Positions 1 to 11,400 of a stretch of 64,000 nucleotides of DNA are shown piece after piece. A program made the position numbers and the translations under genes. This DNA comes from Candidula unifasciata. Taxonomy: Eukaryota; Mollusca; Gastropoda; Stylommatophora; Geomitridae. The notes under the pieces are model-generated. The model was not told the DNA's origin, did not search any database, and saw nothing but the letters and a program-made list of their open reading frames with translations. The stretch is from positions 132,001-196,000 of the forward strand of contig CAJHNH020000787.1 of NCBI GenBank assembly GCA_905116865.2, written 5' to 3'. Positions within the stretch are counted from its first letter, which is position 1. Each line of letters starts with the position of its first letter.

Positions 1-410
1 GGTTACAATTACGACATGTGTCTGTATGTGTATATCTGTTTGTATGTGTCTGTGTGCGTGTGTCTGTTTGTTTGTGTGTGTATTATGCATGTGTATGTAT
101 GTGTTGGTGTGCGTGTGTCTGCATGTGTGTGTGCCAGTGTGTGTGTGAGAGTATGTGTTTGAGACAATGTTTGTGTGTGTGTGTCTGTGTGCGAATATCT
201 GCATGTGCGTCTGTATGTGTGCCCGTATCACTGAATTTGTGTGTCCGCGTGAATGTCTGTCTCTGCATATATGTGTGTGTATGTATATGTATACATAGGA
301 GAAAATGTTTGTATACATGCCTAATGTATTTGTGTGCGTGTGTGTTTCTGTGTGCGTGTGTCTTTGTGTGTGTGCGTGTGTGTGTGCGCGAGAGTGCATG
401 TATTTTATTG
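1..410. repeat. degenerate TG-rich microsatellite
   Basis: The stretch is dominated by TG/TGTA dinucleotide runs broken by single-base changes. Open frames on both strands here are low-complexity Cys/Val or His/Thr strings, which is what translating TG/CA repeats gives, so they are not treated as genes. Confidence 0.9.
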
Positions 411-769
411 CCCATGCGTTTGGGTTGTTTCCTATTAATCATAATATGCACATTGTTATATGGACATAACATACTTTATTGACAAAATGCCACTGCTGAG
501 TGAAGAAAAGGTGTCTGAAAGGGCAGATTGTAAGACGGACCTGCGTGCTCAGATTGTGACCCTTTAAAATATAGTATGTTCCTTTGTTCGTTCTCTACTA
601 ATGTTGGGAATGCGTGTATTACATTACTAGTTCCTTTCACTTCACAAAAACATGCAGCTTTTCACCACGTTTAATTTCTTTTACCTTTCTTGTTCCACTT
701 ATTATAATTCTAAGTAACAGTTTGATAACATACTTTATGAGATTGGTTGTAAGAAATCCATACCATCCC

Positions 770-1370
770 AAAGCACTAAGTCTTTAAGGTAATGAAAATA
801 CAGACTTCAACATATCATTAGGTACGTCCCCGCTGTTGTAAAAATAATTCAAAATTTTAGCTAGCAAGTCATCTCAAAATTCGCAGAGTACTTCTATTTC
901 ATCTATTGTAATTCCATCTGGTCGATTTTTTTGTTGGTCCTTTCTCTGAAATTATCAGCTAATTTTTGTTTTAGTGTGGGTGGCCCTTCTAGTTTTTTGT
1001 TTTCTTTTTTTCCCTGTTATATCAGTTCTTTCTCTATTACATAATTCTCTTATTTATTCTCCTTATTACGGAATCTTCGTCCAATAATAGCTGTCCTGTT
1101 TTTGATTTTAAACATCTAGTATTTACTTTTATTTTTCTTCCTGTCAAATCGCTGATTTGCCTGTGCATACTTTTTTAGTATCTTTGATGGAACTTTCTTC
1201 AGTTTTATTGCATCGCTCATTTAACCACTGTTTTTCAGCTCTTACAAATTTAGCTCTGATTTCTCTGTGTATCTTGTCATATTCTCCTTTGTTGTTATTA
1301 GTTTCCTTACGCTTAGAGCTTTTATACCTATTAGTGAGTCATGTTCGAATTCCACATCAGGAATCCTAGC
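770..1370 (-). mobile_element. LINE relic: EN-RT linker and start of RT
   Basis: Read on the minus strand, three broken frames give, in order, a lysine-rich linker with an AEKQWLNERC-like segment, then RPDGITIDEIEVL, which matches the 'GPDGIP.E' signature at the start of non-LTR reverse transcriptases, then DVPNDMLKSVFSLP, which matches the next conserved RT block. The same linker appears in the better preserved copy at 20,060-20,800. The EN domain and the catalytic FADD block are absent. It is a dead, internal fragment of an RTE-like LINE; the clade is inference. Confidence 0.65.
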
Positions 1371-1379
1371 ACTAAAGAC

Positions 1380-1900
1380 CACCAGTTCTGACTGCCAACA
1401 CGTAATCATCTTTGAAGATATGCTATTGTTCCTTTAAGCCCTAAGGAGTGGTACATTTGCTCGCATTATATGTGAACATCGCAAGACAGCTGTCCAAACG
1501 CGTACTGCACATCAGTGCGTGCCATCCAACTGTGGTATACTAGTAAACGAAACCGCGGATAAACCTGCTAAAAAGGGGTCGAATGTGATCAAGAAGACAA
1601 TACAGTAACATACTTTGAGGAGAACAAAGAGCCAACCAGTCTATCATAAGCAATCAAACAATGGCCAGAGATGACTACCATTTACTTGATCGAAATGGAT
1701 GTATGTCATCAATCTACGCCTCAGGAAGGGGCATAACAAGCTCAGCAAGCTAGTTCAGAGACTTCAACTGAGTAGTTCATCAATTTGCCACCTGAAGAAC
1801 ATGTACTCATAACATATCTTTGTGCAATGGATTAAGATGGCAATACTAGCCCAATGAGTGAAAACATTACTCAGAGTTGAATGGAAATATTTCATGGAAT
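1380..1900 (+). mobile_element. RNase H-bearing LINE relic (degraded)
   Basis: In one plus frame the sequence around 1,515-1,600 reads CVPSNCGILVNETADKPAKKGS. This is the C-terminal end of an RNase H domain (consensus VPSHxGIxGNExADxLAKxG). Several stops lie on both sides and the YTDGS start of the domain is missing. It belongs with the I-like, RNase H-carrying LINE relics at 5.0, 21.3, 44.3 and 63.2 kb. Confidence 0.55.
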
Positions 1901-2690
1901 AATAAAATGATGCCTCAGATATTTGTTTTCAATTACATTTTAACTTTCGTCCCATGTCTTTGGTGGTTCTCCAACATTTACTTGCATATTCTAAAACTGA
2001 AACATTATTAGAACCGAAAATATGTATTTCGGTTTTAAAACTATACAATGTAGAGTTCACTATTTTAAAGGCGTGTCCAACATAATACCACATTACTTTG
2101 CTCACGTTACATGCCGTAATATGTCTTCAGGTACTACCGAGATACTGCGAGTAGTCCTTGATTAAAATTTAAAACTTCAAAACACTAAAAATATGTTTTC
2201 GGTAGAGCAAAAATAGTTTGCTATGTTCCGTAACGAATGTGCCGTTACTTTTATTGCGTTAAATTCCGTGTTGATCTGTGTTACCATTGATGCAACAATG
2301 CTATTGAAATGCACACTTCGACATTGTCTATTTACCACCTTTTTTGTTCTTTCTCTCTGTCACTCTTTAACTCTCTCTTCCTGTCTCACATTACAGTAGA
2401 GCTAAAACATGGTGATGCCCATTTTAGAGAGAAGATAGTTCCCCCTAGGTTAGTTAAATTGATAGCAGCTGTCCTTGTCGCTGTGTGACTCCCATTTCCC
2501 ACTCAACAATCTTATCTGAGCACTAGATTTCAAAAGCCTTAGAATTATGACAGTTGTACGCACCAGCATTGCCCTGGACACCCATCTTCCCAACTTTACA
2601 CTTTTTTATGAATACTGAGTTCAACAGCCGGAAAGTTCTGATAATAGAACTCACCAGCCCTGCCTTCAGTGCGTTCTAAACAACTTTTCT
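1900..2690. other. no gene recognised; possible small MITE at 2,009-2,205
   Basis: AT-rich sequence with stops in all frames. The only structure seen is an imperfect inverted pair starting ACCGAAAA near 2,012 and near 2,205 (reverse strand), which could be the ends of a ~195-bp MITE. A short CT-rich tract lies near 2,345. Confidence 0.3.
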
Positions 2691-2708
2691 TTCAGCACTA
2701 GCTTTCAA

Positions 2709-2992
2709 AGGGGATCACAGTGTCTGGGCATCTAGACGCTCGCCGCGGATCGGAAGGTCGTGGTTCGCTCCCTGGCAGAGCCGTACTTTTTTTTTTTTTT
2801 AAATGGCCTAGGCTTCAACCAGCCTTGAATGGGTACCTGGTGGAGTCCAGGAAGTAAAGGCGAGGCGACCGGCGTGATGCTGACCACATTACCTACTTTG
2901 TGCCGATTGGTCTATAAAATGTAGGTCTAGAGCTATATGCCCTATATGCCGAAAGGGGTGGACAAGGGCTCTTCACTTTACTTTTTGTTTTT
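2709..2992 (+). mobile_element. tRNA-derived SINE-A copy
   Basis: The head has a tRNA-like box A and a box B-like GGTTCGCTCCC near 2,763, followed by a unique body (TGGGTACC... TGCTGACCACATTACC...) and a CTTTA-type tail. The same body occurs at 3.3, 30.6, 32.0, 32.5 and 52.0 kb. The flanks carry ACTAGCTTTCA (2,698-2,708) and ACTAGCGTTCA (2,993-3,003), an 11-bp target-site duplication with one mismatch. A poly-T insertion interrupts the body at 2,788-2,801. Confidence 0.8.
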
Positions 2993-3303
2993 ACTAGCGT
3001 TCAGTGGCACAAAGTTCTTATACACGTGCACAACAGCTCACACCACCTGAACTACCTTCCATCAACACTTAAGTTGAATCGTAGGAAGTTCTGATAATCG
3101 TGCTCAACACCCCCCCCCCCTTTTCCCCCGCCCCAGCCCCTCCTCAACCACTCTCACCAAGTGTTTGAGTACTAAATAGTTTCGCTCGCTTGACGTGTTT
3201 AAAGTATATTGAACTCCTACATATTTCCGACTTAGGTTACCTTTATCAGTCACAAGTAAACTGAAATGCAAGTCACAAATTAATAATAATGCTTTACTAG
3301 ATT

Positions 3304-3479
3304 TCTCAGGTGGACACAGCCTAAAATGGGTACAAGGATGGCTGTCTTGAGAAAGTAAAGACGGCTGGCGTAATGCTGATCACATTACCCATCCACTGGC
3401 GATTGGTCTGTAAAAAGATGGGATGCTCTTCCTATATACCCGATGCGCCTAAGGCGGGAAAGGGAATCTTTACTTATTA
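3304..3479 (+). mobile_element. 5'-truncated SINE-A copy with perfect TSD
   Basis: Only the 3' body and tail of SINE-A are present; the tRNA-like head is missing. The perfect 12-bp direct repeat CTTTACTAGATT at 3,292-3,303 and 3,480-3,491 marks both ends, so the truncation happened during insertion and not later. The small open frame that begins in this copy is not a gene. Confidence 0.85.
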
Positions 3480-3734
3480 CTTTACTAGATTACAATGACC
3501 GTCCTAATGTTTATCAAGTTATCAATACAAACCAAACAACAAAGCTAACGGGTGACAACTCTTCAACAGTTTTAATCAATTTCTTTGAATACAGTGAAAA
3601 TGAAATCAAAACAACGATTTCATAAACACTTATCATATTACCTTACAGTTTCATAGTCGCTGTTTTTTTTTTTTGTTTTTTTTTATAAGGAAAGAGTATA
3701 TTCCAATGTTAGACGCATACATGATGTAGAAGGA

Positions 3735-3950
3735 GAATTTAATTTAATGGAAGATTAATTCCATAAACGGTCACAATTTTGCTATAATATCATTTTAATA
3801 TTCAAATTCAATCAGACTGAAGAATTTGTAAGTAGTTTGCCAATTAGCTATTTGCCGCCAGTAATCTAGCCCTATTTGGTTTGTTTATATTACTTACATA
3901 CAATTGACGTTAGCTGGACAGAGCCAGTATTCTTTTTGAATACATATAGG
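3735..3950 (+). repeat. diverged duplication, copy 1
   Basis: This stretch matches 4,099-4,322 in order and orientation: shared blocks include CACAATTTTGCTAT, AGTAGTTTGCC, TTAGCTATTTGC and CTTACATACA. The offset is about 365 bp. Neither copy has a sustained open frame. Origin unknown; it may be an unclassified interspersed repeat. Confidence 0.7.
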
Positions 3951-4098
3951 AGAGGTTTAATATTTTGCAACCGCATCCTATAAAGGCATGACTATTTGAT
4001 TCAGCATGCAATGTTTGGGGGGGGGGGGTGTGGAGTGGGGGCTAGGGATGTCTAAAACGTAGCAGTTTTGTCTATCCACTGATTAACAGTTTTATTGA

Positions 4099-4322
4099 CA
4101 ATTTAATATACTGGAAAATTATTTCAAGTATGCGGGCACAATTTTGCTATTATGTGACATTTTATTATTTACTTTCGACTAGACTAAAGGATCGGTAAGT
4201 AGTTTGCCTGTTAGCTATTTGCTGCCAATTATCTAGGCTTATTTGGTTGGTTTATGTTTCTTACATACATTAGACATTAACTAAAGCCTAGGCAGAGGCA
4301 GTGTTCATTTTAAATGCATTCA
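4099..4322 (+). repeat. diverged duplication, copy 2
   Basis: Second copy of the unit at 3,735-3,950, same orientation, with several small indels. The copies differ at roughly a quarter of sites by eye, so the duplication is old. Confidence 0.7.
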
Positions 4323-4329
4323 GGCTGTT

Positions 4330-5020
4330 AAATAAGCGTATTTGTTTCATGTACTCATGAGGTTGTATATTTTCAATATTTCTCGGTCTCGTTACTAAAA
4401 CCTAGTCAATATTTATTATATAATATTATTGTATTTTCAATATTCGAGCATGTTTTCTTTTGTAAATGTTAAAACTACGTTATATCATTCATTAGATGAA
4501 ATCGTAGTTATCACAAATGTCAACATCTTCCTTTCATATTAAGTCAAATCTTAAATTTATACAGCATGTGTCGAGCATTTTATATGTCCTTAAGTTACTA
4601 AAAGATTTTTTTTTCTTCAACACTATTGGTTTCTTAGGCACAGTATGCTAGATTTCTAGCACATTGAAGCAGCCTGATCCTTTACAATGTCCACAAGGGA
4701 AATAAGAACAGAAATACAACACTAAGGGACAGACACATACTCATGCCCCTATGGTATTGCCTTTTATGATAGGTGAACTTTAAAAATACACTTTCCCGGC
4801 TTGAGTGATAAACATTCACAAGTCCATATTAAATCAGCAATGTAATGCTAATCAATATGTGCCCAGTAAAGCTGGCGAAATTTTCAAAATTCAGCTGGGA
4901 GAAAACAATTCCTGCAACCGAATATGGAGAGAAGCAACCAAAATGCCGACAAAGGAAACAGGGTTAAAAGAATGTTTGCTGTTCATGCAGAAGTGCAGGT
5001 TTTAATTTTCAAGAATTCTC
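4330..5020. other. no gene recognised
   Basis: AT-rich, no motif or repeat that I recognise. The 66-codon frame at 4,805-5,005 has no recognisable domain and no supporting context. Confidence 0.5.
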
Positions 5021-5024
5021 TACA

Positions 5025-5640
5025 GAGGGATGCTATCATTTACACAAATGTGCCTGTAATTAGCCATGCCAAAAGCTCTTCGGCTTCTACGGCTTAGGCT
5101 GGAGTTTAAATTGTGAAGCAAGATTATGGTGCTCTTGCACTGATCACAAGTAGTCTGACTATGGAGGTCGTGACCAAAGCAATACTATTGCTAGTGATAC
5201 AGACCTTTTCTTGTGCATGCTTTCTCGGTGACTGATTGAGTACACCAAGGAAGACAGAGAAGAGCTGGATCCGAAGACAGTAGCTGGATTTTCTAAAGCA
5301 TATCAGTTTCGTATTTGTGCCAGGGCAAGCAGGCGTGCAAGGAAATGAGCAAGCTAATCGGCTTGCAGGTAAAGCTACTGTGGAGGGCGGACTGGCCATG
5401 GACCATGATGATATTCAGAATGCTCTACAAGAAGTAAGACGTTTACGAGAACCAAGTGATGACTGTAAATAGCAACAATGACCAGACTGCACGAGCAACA
5501 TGTTAAAAGGAGTATGGCCAGACAATACCACAATGCGGAAAGCCAAAGGAAAAAAGAAACTGACACAGAACGTGTGTCGTGAGCCGCTATACTCAGCGGT
5601 ATCTACTAAGGAGGGGATCCGAGCACTTATGGACTGAATA
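5025..5640 (+). mobile_element. RNase H domain relic of an I-like LINE
   Basis: Plus-strand frames show the RNase H landmarks in order: AIIYTN (normally IYTDGS) near 5,030, KQDYGALALITSSLTMEV near 5,115-5,170, and FVPGQAGVQGNEQANRLAG near 5,310-5,370 (normally PGHAGVxGNExADRLA). The first catalytic Asp is changed to Asn and the late His and Asp are also altered, and there are stops and frame changes between the blocks. It is an inactive relic. Antisense open frames here are shadows. Confidence 0.75.
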
Positions 5641-5664
5641 GTTCGATGCGCAATGAGGATAATC

Positions 5665-5711
5665 TGTCGACTAGCTAACTAGCTAAATAACTAACTAACT
5701 AAGTAAGTAAG

Positions 5712-5785
<74 letters not shown>
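5665..5785. repeat. (AACT)n microsatellite
   Basis: About 28 tetranucleotide units of AACT, with TAAG variants at the left end. Confidence 0.95.
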
Positions 5786-6350
5786 GCAACAGGATTCTGC
5801 TCGCTGCATCGCCTGACGAGTACGACAATAGGGACAATGTACAAATAATAAGGCATGTATCATCAGTGTGCTACGGGAACAGCTAGCATCCATACCTTAA
5901 GACATTTTTTGCTGGAGACGAAGCACCTACTGGTATGAGTTAAGAGATTACTTTTTTTCACAGCACTCCGGACACGCCCATAGATGTTCTGATTCCCCCT
6001 TTGATGTATACATAAGCGCCCAGCAATTAATAATGTCAGTCCTTAGATAGTCAACAAGATGCCGTGTGCGTCCGGTATGTCTCTCATGCTTGGCCGTGAC
6101 GAACTTTACTTCCAATTATTGTTTTCTTCACAGTGATGTGGACACGCTGCTCTCGAAATACTCAGGTCGTCCTAGTTCTCCATAGTCATTAACAATGTCA
6201 GCACGATCCATAGCCTGGGCATCTGCAGCTAAATAATAACCCACCAATCTACATTCTCTTTCATTGTCTATCAGTTGGTATGCCAAGTATGTTATGATGT
6301 CGATTTTTAAATCAGTAATAGGTTAAAAAACAACAACAACACTGGGTTAT
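5786..6350. other. no gene recognised; short internal direct repeat
   Basis: Two similar ~60-bp segments near 5,955-6,045 and 6,125-6,215 share TTCACAG...GGACACGC and TAATGTCAGYCC-like blocks. They resemble the 3' part of the RNase H LINE family, on the minus strand, but are too decayed to assign. Confidence 0.3.
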
Positions 6351-6354
6351 TTGA

Positions 6355-6570
6355 ATTTTGAATTATTATTCAACATCACACCAATTGGGACACTTCCATA
6401 AGCGACCCGTAAACCTTTTTAGCAGCAAGCGAAGAGTTTGAACCCAATTGTGCCAGTAACTGTCTGATTGTACATCTGCCTCACCTTACCTATGAGAGTT
6501 GAGTGTCGGCCAGTTCTCCAAGTAACTCCCTGCAGCGTCATTATCCTCAGACTATAGCGACCTATTTGTA
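6355..6570 (-). mobile_element. 3'-terminal relic of the RNase H LINE
   Basis: Reverse-strand sequence matches the C-terminal/3' end of the element at 63,175-63,380: shared blocks include AGCAGCA(A/C)G(C/T)GAAGAGTT, AACTGTCTGATTGTA and GGGACAC near the 3' end. Both copies end in a GTGATGTTGAA-type tail. Stops interrupt the frame. Confidence 0.55.
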
Positions 6571-7180
6571 ACTCCGCACTGTTAGTAGTTTGGGATATAA
6601 GGGATGGGTAGTATATAAGGAATATTCCTCACAGTTCGGTGGCTTATAGGAAACAAAGAAAGAAACAACTAAGCCTCCACTTGGTGGTTGCTCGATTATT
6701 TACTGGCCTCTCAGGGTTTATTTTTATGCGTTATTGATATCGGCTCTGTGGTTTTGTGTCGGCTCTTGATTTTTTTTCTCTTCTTGTCTGTCTCTGTCAT
6801 TGTAACTTAAATGGCTTATGTCGGCTCACGTTTTTCTCCTTGAACCTATTTGAGGAAGTTCCAAGAGAGGTAATATAATAGAGCTGGTCATTTCACCAGT
6901 AATGTCCTATTGGCCAGATCGAAGGAGTTGCAGGATAAGTATTTACACATACAAGACTAAAGTAGATTAGGTGATACGATAAGTTGTCTCTCTTTGCTGT
7001 TTTTTTTTTTTTTAATTATTAGTCTCCACCAAACGTTTACACAGATCCGACAAAACAGAAAGGTGAATAGACTTAAGACAATTTTACAAGAGGCATTGAT
7101 CGTACACACAAATGAATCAAGGAACACTTTAGTTAAATCAAAATATTTTTTTTCGATTACTTTTATAATAAAAAGAATAC
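6571..7180. other. no gene recognised
   Basis: AT-rich with a poly-T tract at 7,001-7,013. The open frames at 6,957-7,250 and 6,994-7,203 overlap on opposite strands and run into the terminal repeat of the next element; neither has a recognisable domain. Confidence 0.5.
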
Positions 7181-7186
7181 CTATTT

Positions 7187-7854
7187 GGCTATCCTCCGAA
7201 TAACGGCCACATTTTATGGCGGCCAAAAACACACCCTGACAGGGCCTCATTAGGTCGTGTGCTGTAATTATTTAAAAAAAAAAAAAAAAACTTTAACTCG
7301 AAAAAATTGACAAAAGAAAAAAAAAAGGGAAAATGACGAAATCGACTTCTTAGCGATAATTGAGGCCTTTAAATGAAAAAAATTATGGCACAGAAGTTGC
7401 AAATAGTGCCCGAAAATCTGCTCTTTGTGGTTGTGGCGCCATTGAAACTCGGCTAAATATGATCGGAACAAGGCGCGGCTGGCGCCGCATTGGTAACGCA
7501 GTTTTAGCCGCCGAGAGTTTTCCCCCTGCGCCGCTACGCGCTGTAAAACTAGATGGCTGGGACTTACGAGCAAACAAAAATGAAGAAGCTCCACGATGAG
7601 GTAGCTACTGCTCGTGAGTCCCAGCCATTTAGTCTAACCTTACTCTGCGCCGACGGTAGCGGCGCGGAAGCACTTCTCGGCGGCGAGTTTACCTTGGTGG
7701 TTTGTTGCGTTTTGCGACGTCATCGCCGGACATTTATCATACTTTTGCCGCGCTATATTCGCCAGAAAGAAGTGAGCAATTCAATGTTATTTAGGCCCTG
7801 TCAGGGTGCGTTTTTGGCCGCCATAAAATGTGGCCATTATTCGGATGATAGCCG
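7187..7854. mobile_element. 668-bp foldback / MITE-like element
   Basis: The left end (7,187-7,250) and right end (7,790-7,854) are near-perfect reverse complements for about 62 bp; both start GGCTATC and share CCACATTTTATGGCGGCC. A second inverted pair lies inside: ATGGCTGGGACTTACGAGCA at about 7,553-7,572 against its partner at 7,605-7,630, flanked by GCCGCCGAGA and GCGCCGCTAC blocks on each arm. The direct repeat CCTATTT at 7,180-7,186 and 7,855-7,861 is a 7-bp target-site duplication candidate. No transposase is encoded; the open frames inside are palindrome shadows. Superfamily not assigned. Confidence 0.8.
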
Positions 7855-7861
7855 CCTATTT

Positions 7862-8175
7862 TATTGTTTTCTTTTTATCAAATAGCATCGTTTCATAATA
7901 CCAGGTAGCAGGAAGTAAACACTGCAAATGGTTTAGTAACAATAAAGTGAACACATTTGTTACGAATGGTATTTTACAAACAAATTTTTATGAAAGTCAA
8001 AGTTAAGACGAAGACCGTTATCATTCACAAACTCAAAACAATTATTATCAAGAACATTGCTGATAGAAAGTTTCTTTTTAATTTGTGGTACTTCAGTAGT
8101 GTCTGAAGAGTCAGGGACGAGAGATTTAGTAACCTCCCTATACGGATAGTTTTAATATGCTCTGCTAGGGGCATG
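7862..8175. other. no gene recognised
   Basis: AT-rich sequence between the foldback element and the LTR-like block; nothing identifiable. Confidence 0.5.
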
Positions 8176-8719
8176 TGTTGTTAAGCCACATTGCTTTCAG
8201 ACGAACAGTACGTTGTAACGACACAGCATGAACGAATATTGAGTTGCGTGCTTTTATTCGTTGAATCACAATACATCGCATGCATACATTCTCGCGTCCT
8301 CGTGCTCGTCTTGCTTGTCTGATTCTGGCGATCTGGTCAGACTTCCCGCATACTACCTGAATCCATCAGCGTCTCTCCATTCATCCATCCATCCTTCATG
8401 AACACTGATACTTGACATTAGGACATGTGACACACATTCAATCCTCCTTTCGAAATAAACACTCGTTTCACAATTCATTCATTCTTCCCAGGCGTCCACG
8501 CATGCGACCTCTTTCAGCCAGGTCCGAACTTCAACTGTCTTACTGCTATCTCTCGGTTCACGTCTTCCGTTCACATCTCATGCTTTTCTTGTGTCCCTCA
8601 CTTCGCCCCCCATGAGATACACGAGACCCACTTATCCCGTTTTTCTCTTCTATCACTGGTTCTCTGACCTTGTCCTTCCCATCGGGAACTCTCTGGGATT
8701 TCCCCGGGAATCCTCAACA
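8176..8719 (-). mobile_element. possible solo LTR
   Basis: The block begins TGTTG and ends CAACA, has GC content and complexity unlike its surroundings, and on the minus strand carries an AATAAAA polyadenylation-type signal at about 8,251-8,258, about 75 bp before the 3' end. These are features of an LTR. No matching 5-bp duplication was found at either candidate boundary and no gag/pol lies nearby, so a solo LTR is only a hypothesis. Confidence 0.35.
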
Positions 8720-8724
8720 TTACA

Positions 8725-9700
8725 GTAGTTGTCCAGCCTATGTTGCTTATAGCATGAAACGCGACATGGTAATTTTGGGAGACAGTGACACAAGTTCATC
8801 GGCAGACTTGTTCTCATTTACGACACCGTCAAAATAATCCGTCACAAACTCTTCAAAGTTAAGTCAAACAATGATGGGCTGACTGGCTAGGTTGATTTTC
8901 TTTTCAACCATTGCAGTACCTACTAAATGTCGTATCTACTAAGGTCTATAACTTTGTGGTTAGAGGACATACAAATGACATTTCTATAAAGAAATTATAT
9001 TTACTAGTAAACATCCACTAAGTGGTTTTAAAAAACAATAATTTGAATTTAAATACGATGGTTGGTCAATATGAAAGTCACGAATAGTTTTGTTAAAACT
9101 AAATACGACAACAACTAGAAAACCTTTTTTTTTTTTTTTTTATCACACAACTGCGCTTTGATTTTTGAACATAATTTCCAATAAAATTGGAATACTTGTC
9201 CTATCGTTTTATCTATCCTCCCAAACTTGGTGCATACAACGGCGTGCTCCGTTTTCTAAACCGACATTTCGCTTTAAATTCAACTTTGCGTCACACGCAA
9301 AATGTCTCCTGCAAAGATGGGTTTTTAGCAGACCCAAAACGTGAAAATCGCTTAGGACTATTCGGGGCTGTAAGGTTTATGTAACAGAAGGGACAATGTG
9401 TGGTTAATTTTCTCCTAGGTCAACCGAGTCGTATGTGGTCTGGCAATGTCATGAAGAAGTAGTACTCCTCTAGTCAACAGATATGTACGTCTTCTTCAAA
9501 TTGCACCATGAAGCATCGATATAACTTAACAGTATTAATCTGCATTCACAACGTAACTTTTTTTTTTCTTGGTTAAAAGCACTCATTGGCAATCCCTGAA
9601 CACTGACAGCAAACATTTCCTGCTGATTTCGTAACCTATAATTTTTTAACACAAGTCGAAGAAGGATGTTTCAAATGCATTGAAACATACTTATTGCTAA
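8725..9700. other. no gene recognised
   Basis: AT-rich. The 65-codon frame at 9,187-9,384 follows a poly-T tract and has no recognisable motif. Confidence 0.5.
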
Positions 9701-9714
9701 TATAGTCGTCCCAA

Positions 9715-9905
9715 TTTTTATTTTTTATTTTTGGGTAGCCATACCCTGACTTTGGCCGGAGGCCCTGAATATCACAGGGATAAATATGGCAAAACGATTG
9801 AAAGAGGTTTATGGGACCTTTCCATAGGTGATCCTTATCCAAAAGGTAGCACTTTGTGTCACCGGGGGTTTATCGCTTGTGTAATGTCCTGGTGGGAAAC
9901 AACAT
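9715..9905 (+). repeat. interspersed repeat family C, copy 1
   Basis: Shares an ordered series of blocks with copies at 31.7, 54.6, 56.5 and 58.3 kb: GCCATACCCTG..TTGGCCGG.GGCCCT, AAATATGGCAAAACG, CCTTTCCATAGGTGATCC, TGTGTCACCGG.GTTTATCG and TGTCCTGGTGGG. No tRNA head or open frame. It is an unclassified ~190-bp dispersed element. Confidence 0.7.
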
Positions 9906-11029
9906 GAATGTAAGAAAAAAAAACATAATTTGATTCGGGCTAGTAGTGATGCTGCCTAGACGGTTCATTTTGTGTTCGTCCAACAATTTTCTAAGTACAC
10001 TTTCTCAAATTGCAATCGACCATGCATAATGGTGTAAGCTGAACCATGTACGCATCCTACTGCAGATGCTACAGAGTCAACCGTCCACACTAAAAATGTC
10101 ATCCATCTGCTGCACGGATGCGCCTATTGCAATGTCAACAGGACGACCAGATCAGACTTCACCAACAATCGAAGATCGTCACTGAGAAATTTTCGGTGCC
10201 TGCCTATGCATCACTTTACGGGATAAACATTTTTCAGCATAAATAGGAAGCATTTACTTATGAATATCGTTTTCAGGCAGCCCTTTGACCATCCCCTCCC
10301 CGCCCCTCGGAAAGAAACGCACAACAGGACTTTGTTCTTTGAGGGTACACAACGTAAGTACAGGCGATATTTTTTTCTGTGTTGCGAATGCGCATGCTAC
10401 CCCCCGCGTCACCCAATGAACGGAGACATAAAGTTCGATGTTGCCGTCACCTAATGAGACCTTTAGATATCACCAGCTACATAGTCCTGCAATTCAATAA
10501 CCATTAGTGACTTACTTATTGGTTTTCCCTGGCATAAAGAAAAAAAGTAGATTATGAGTAATTTGTGTAATTGTGTTTTTGGCTTGTAATGAAATTATAG
10601 CAAAGGATGGCCTACGAAGTGATACACATAACATCTTGTAGCTAGTATCACATTTTTAACATGCTTAGTATCCTGTATATTAAGTAACCAGGCGTTAAGC
10701 ACATAGTGATAGACAACAATCGAATTTTAAAAAAGGCAAAATTATTTTCGTTTGTAACCTAGACATGTAACTCAAGCACACATGTGTTATTGGGGGCAGG
10801 CGTGGGAAAAAAACAAAAGAAAACTTATGAGTTTCCCTATGTCTAAGTCCGGTGATGGCTAATGTTGAGTTTAAACTGAAATTTCTGGTGTCTGTACAAG
10901 TTGTTTTGTTTAGCCAACCTATCAATCGTGTCTAAACAATCTATAGTGTGGCAGTGTGTATTAGTGGATAGCTGTTAGCCTAGCGTGGTATGTTTTTTAA
11001 CAGCATCAAAGTGCTTTGTTTTTATTTAT

Positions 11030-11031
<2 letters not shown>
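9906..11031. other. no gene recognised
   Basis: AT-rich, short open frames only. The frames at 10,260-10,454 and 10,695-10,925 have no recognisable domain. Confidence 0.5.

Positions 11032-11107
<76 letters not shown>
11032..11107. repeat. (AT)n microsatellite
   Basis: Uninterrupted AT dinucleotides over about 76 bp. Confidence 0.97.
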
Positions 11108-11108
<1 letters not shown>

Positions 11109-11116
11109 CTGCAGCA

Positions 11117-11223
11117 AAAAAAAAATTAAAAAAAAGAGAAGGAGGAGAAGAAGAAGACGAAGAAGAAGAAGAAGGAGAAGAAAAAGAAAAAAAAGCTGAG
11201 GAGGAGAAGAAGAAAAAGATGAC

Positions 11224-11259
<36 letters not shown>

Positions 11260-11400
11260 AGTGATGATGGTGATGATGATGATAAAAGCGAAGAGATTGA
11301 AGAGAAGCACGAGTGTAACAGAATGAGCATGATGAGGGGGACACAACGAAGGAAAAAAAAAAGATGAAAAGACGTAAAAGAAGAAAAAACTCAAACTGAG
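11117..11400. repeat. purine tract: poly-A, GAA/GAAG and (GAT)n
   Basis: A-rich and GAA-rich sequence runs into (GAT)n at about 11,221-11,284 and then back to A-rich sequence. Open frames through it are low-complexity Lys/Glu, Asp, Met or Ser strings and are not genes. Confidence 0.9.

Noticed and set aside
18..482. 154-codon frame rich in Cys and Val
   Set aside because: Translation of TG-rich simple sequence; the opposite strand is open as well with His/Thr repeats.
8176..8719. complete LTR retrotransposon
   Set aside because: No gag/pol and no second LTR in the surrounding sequence; at most a solo LTR, kept at low confidence.
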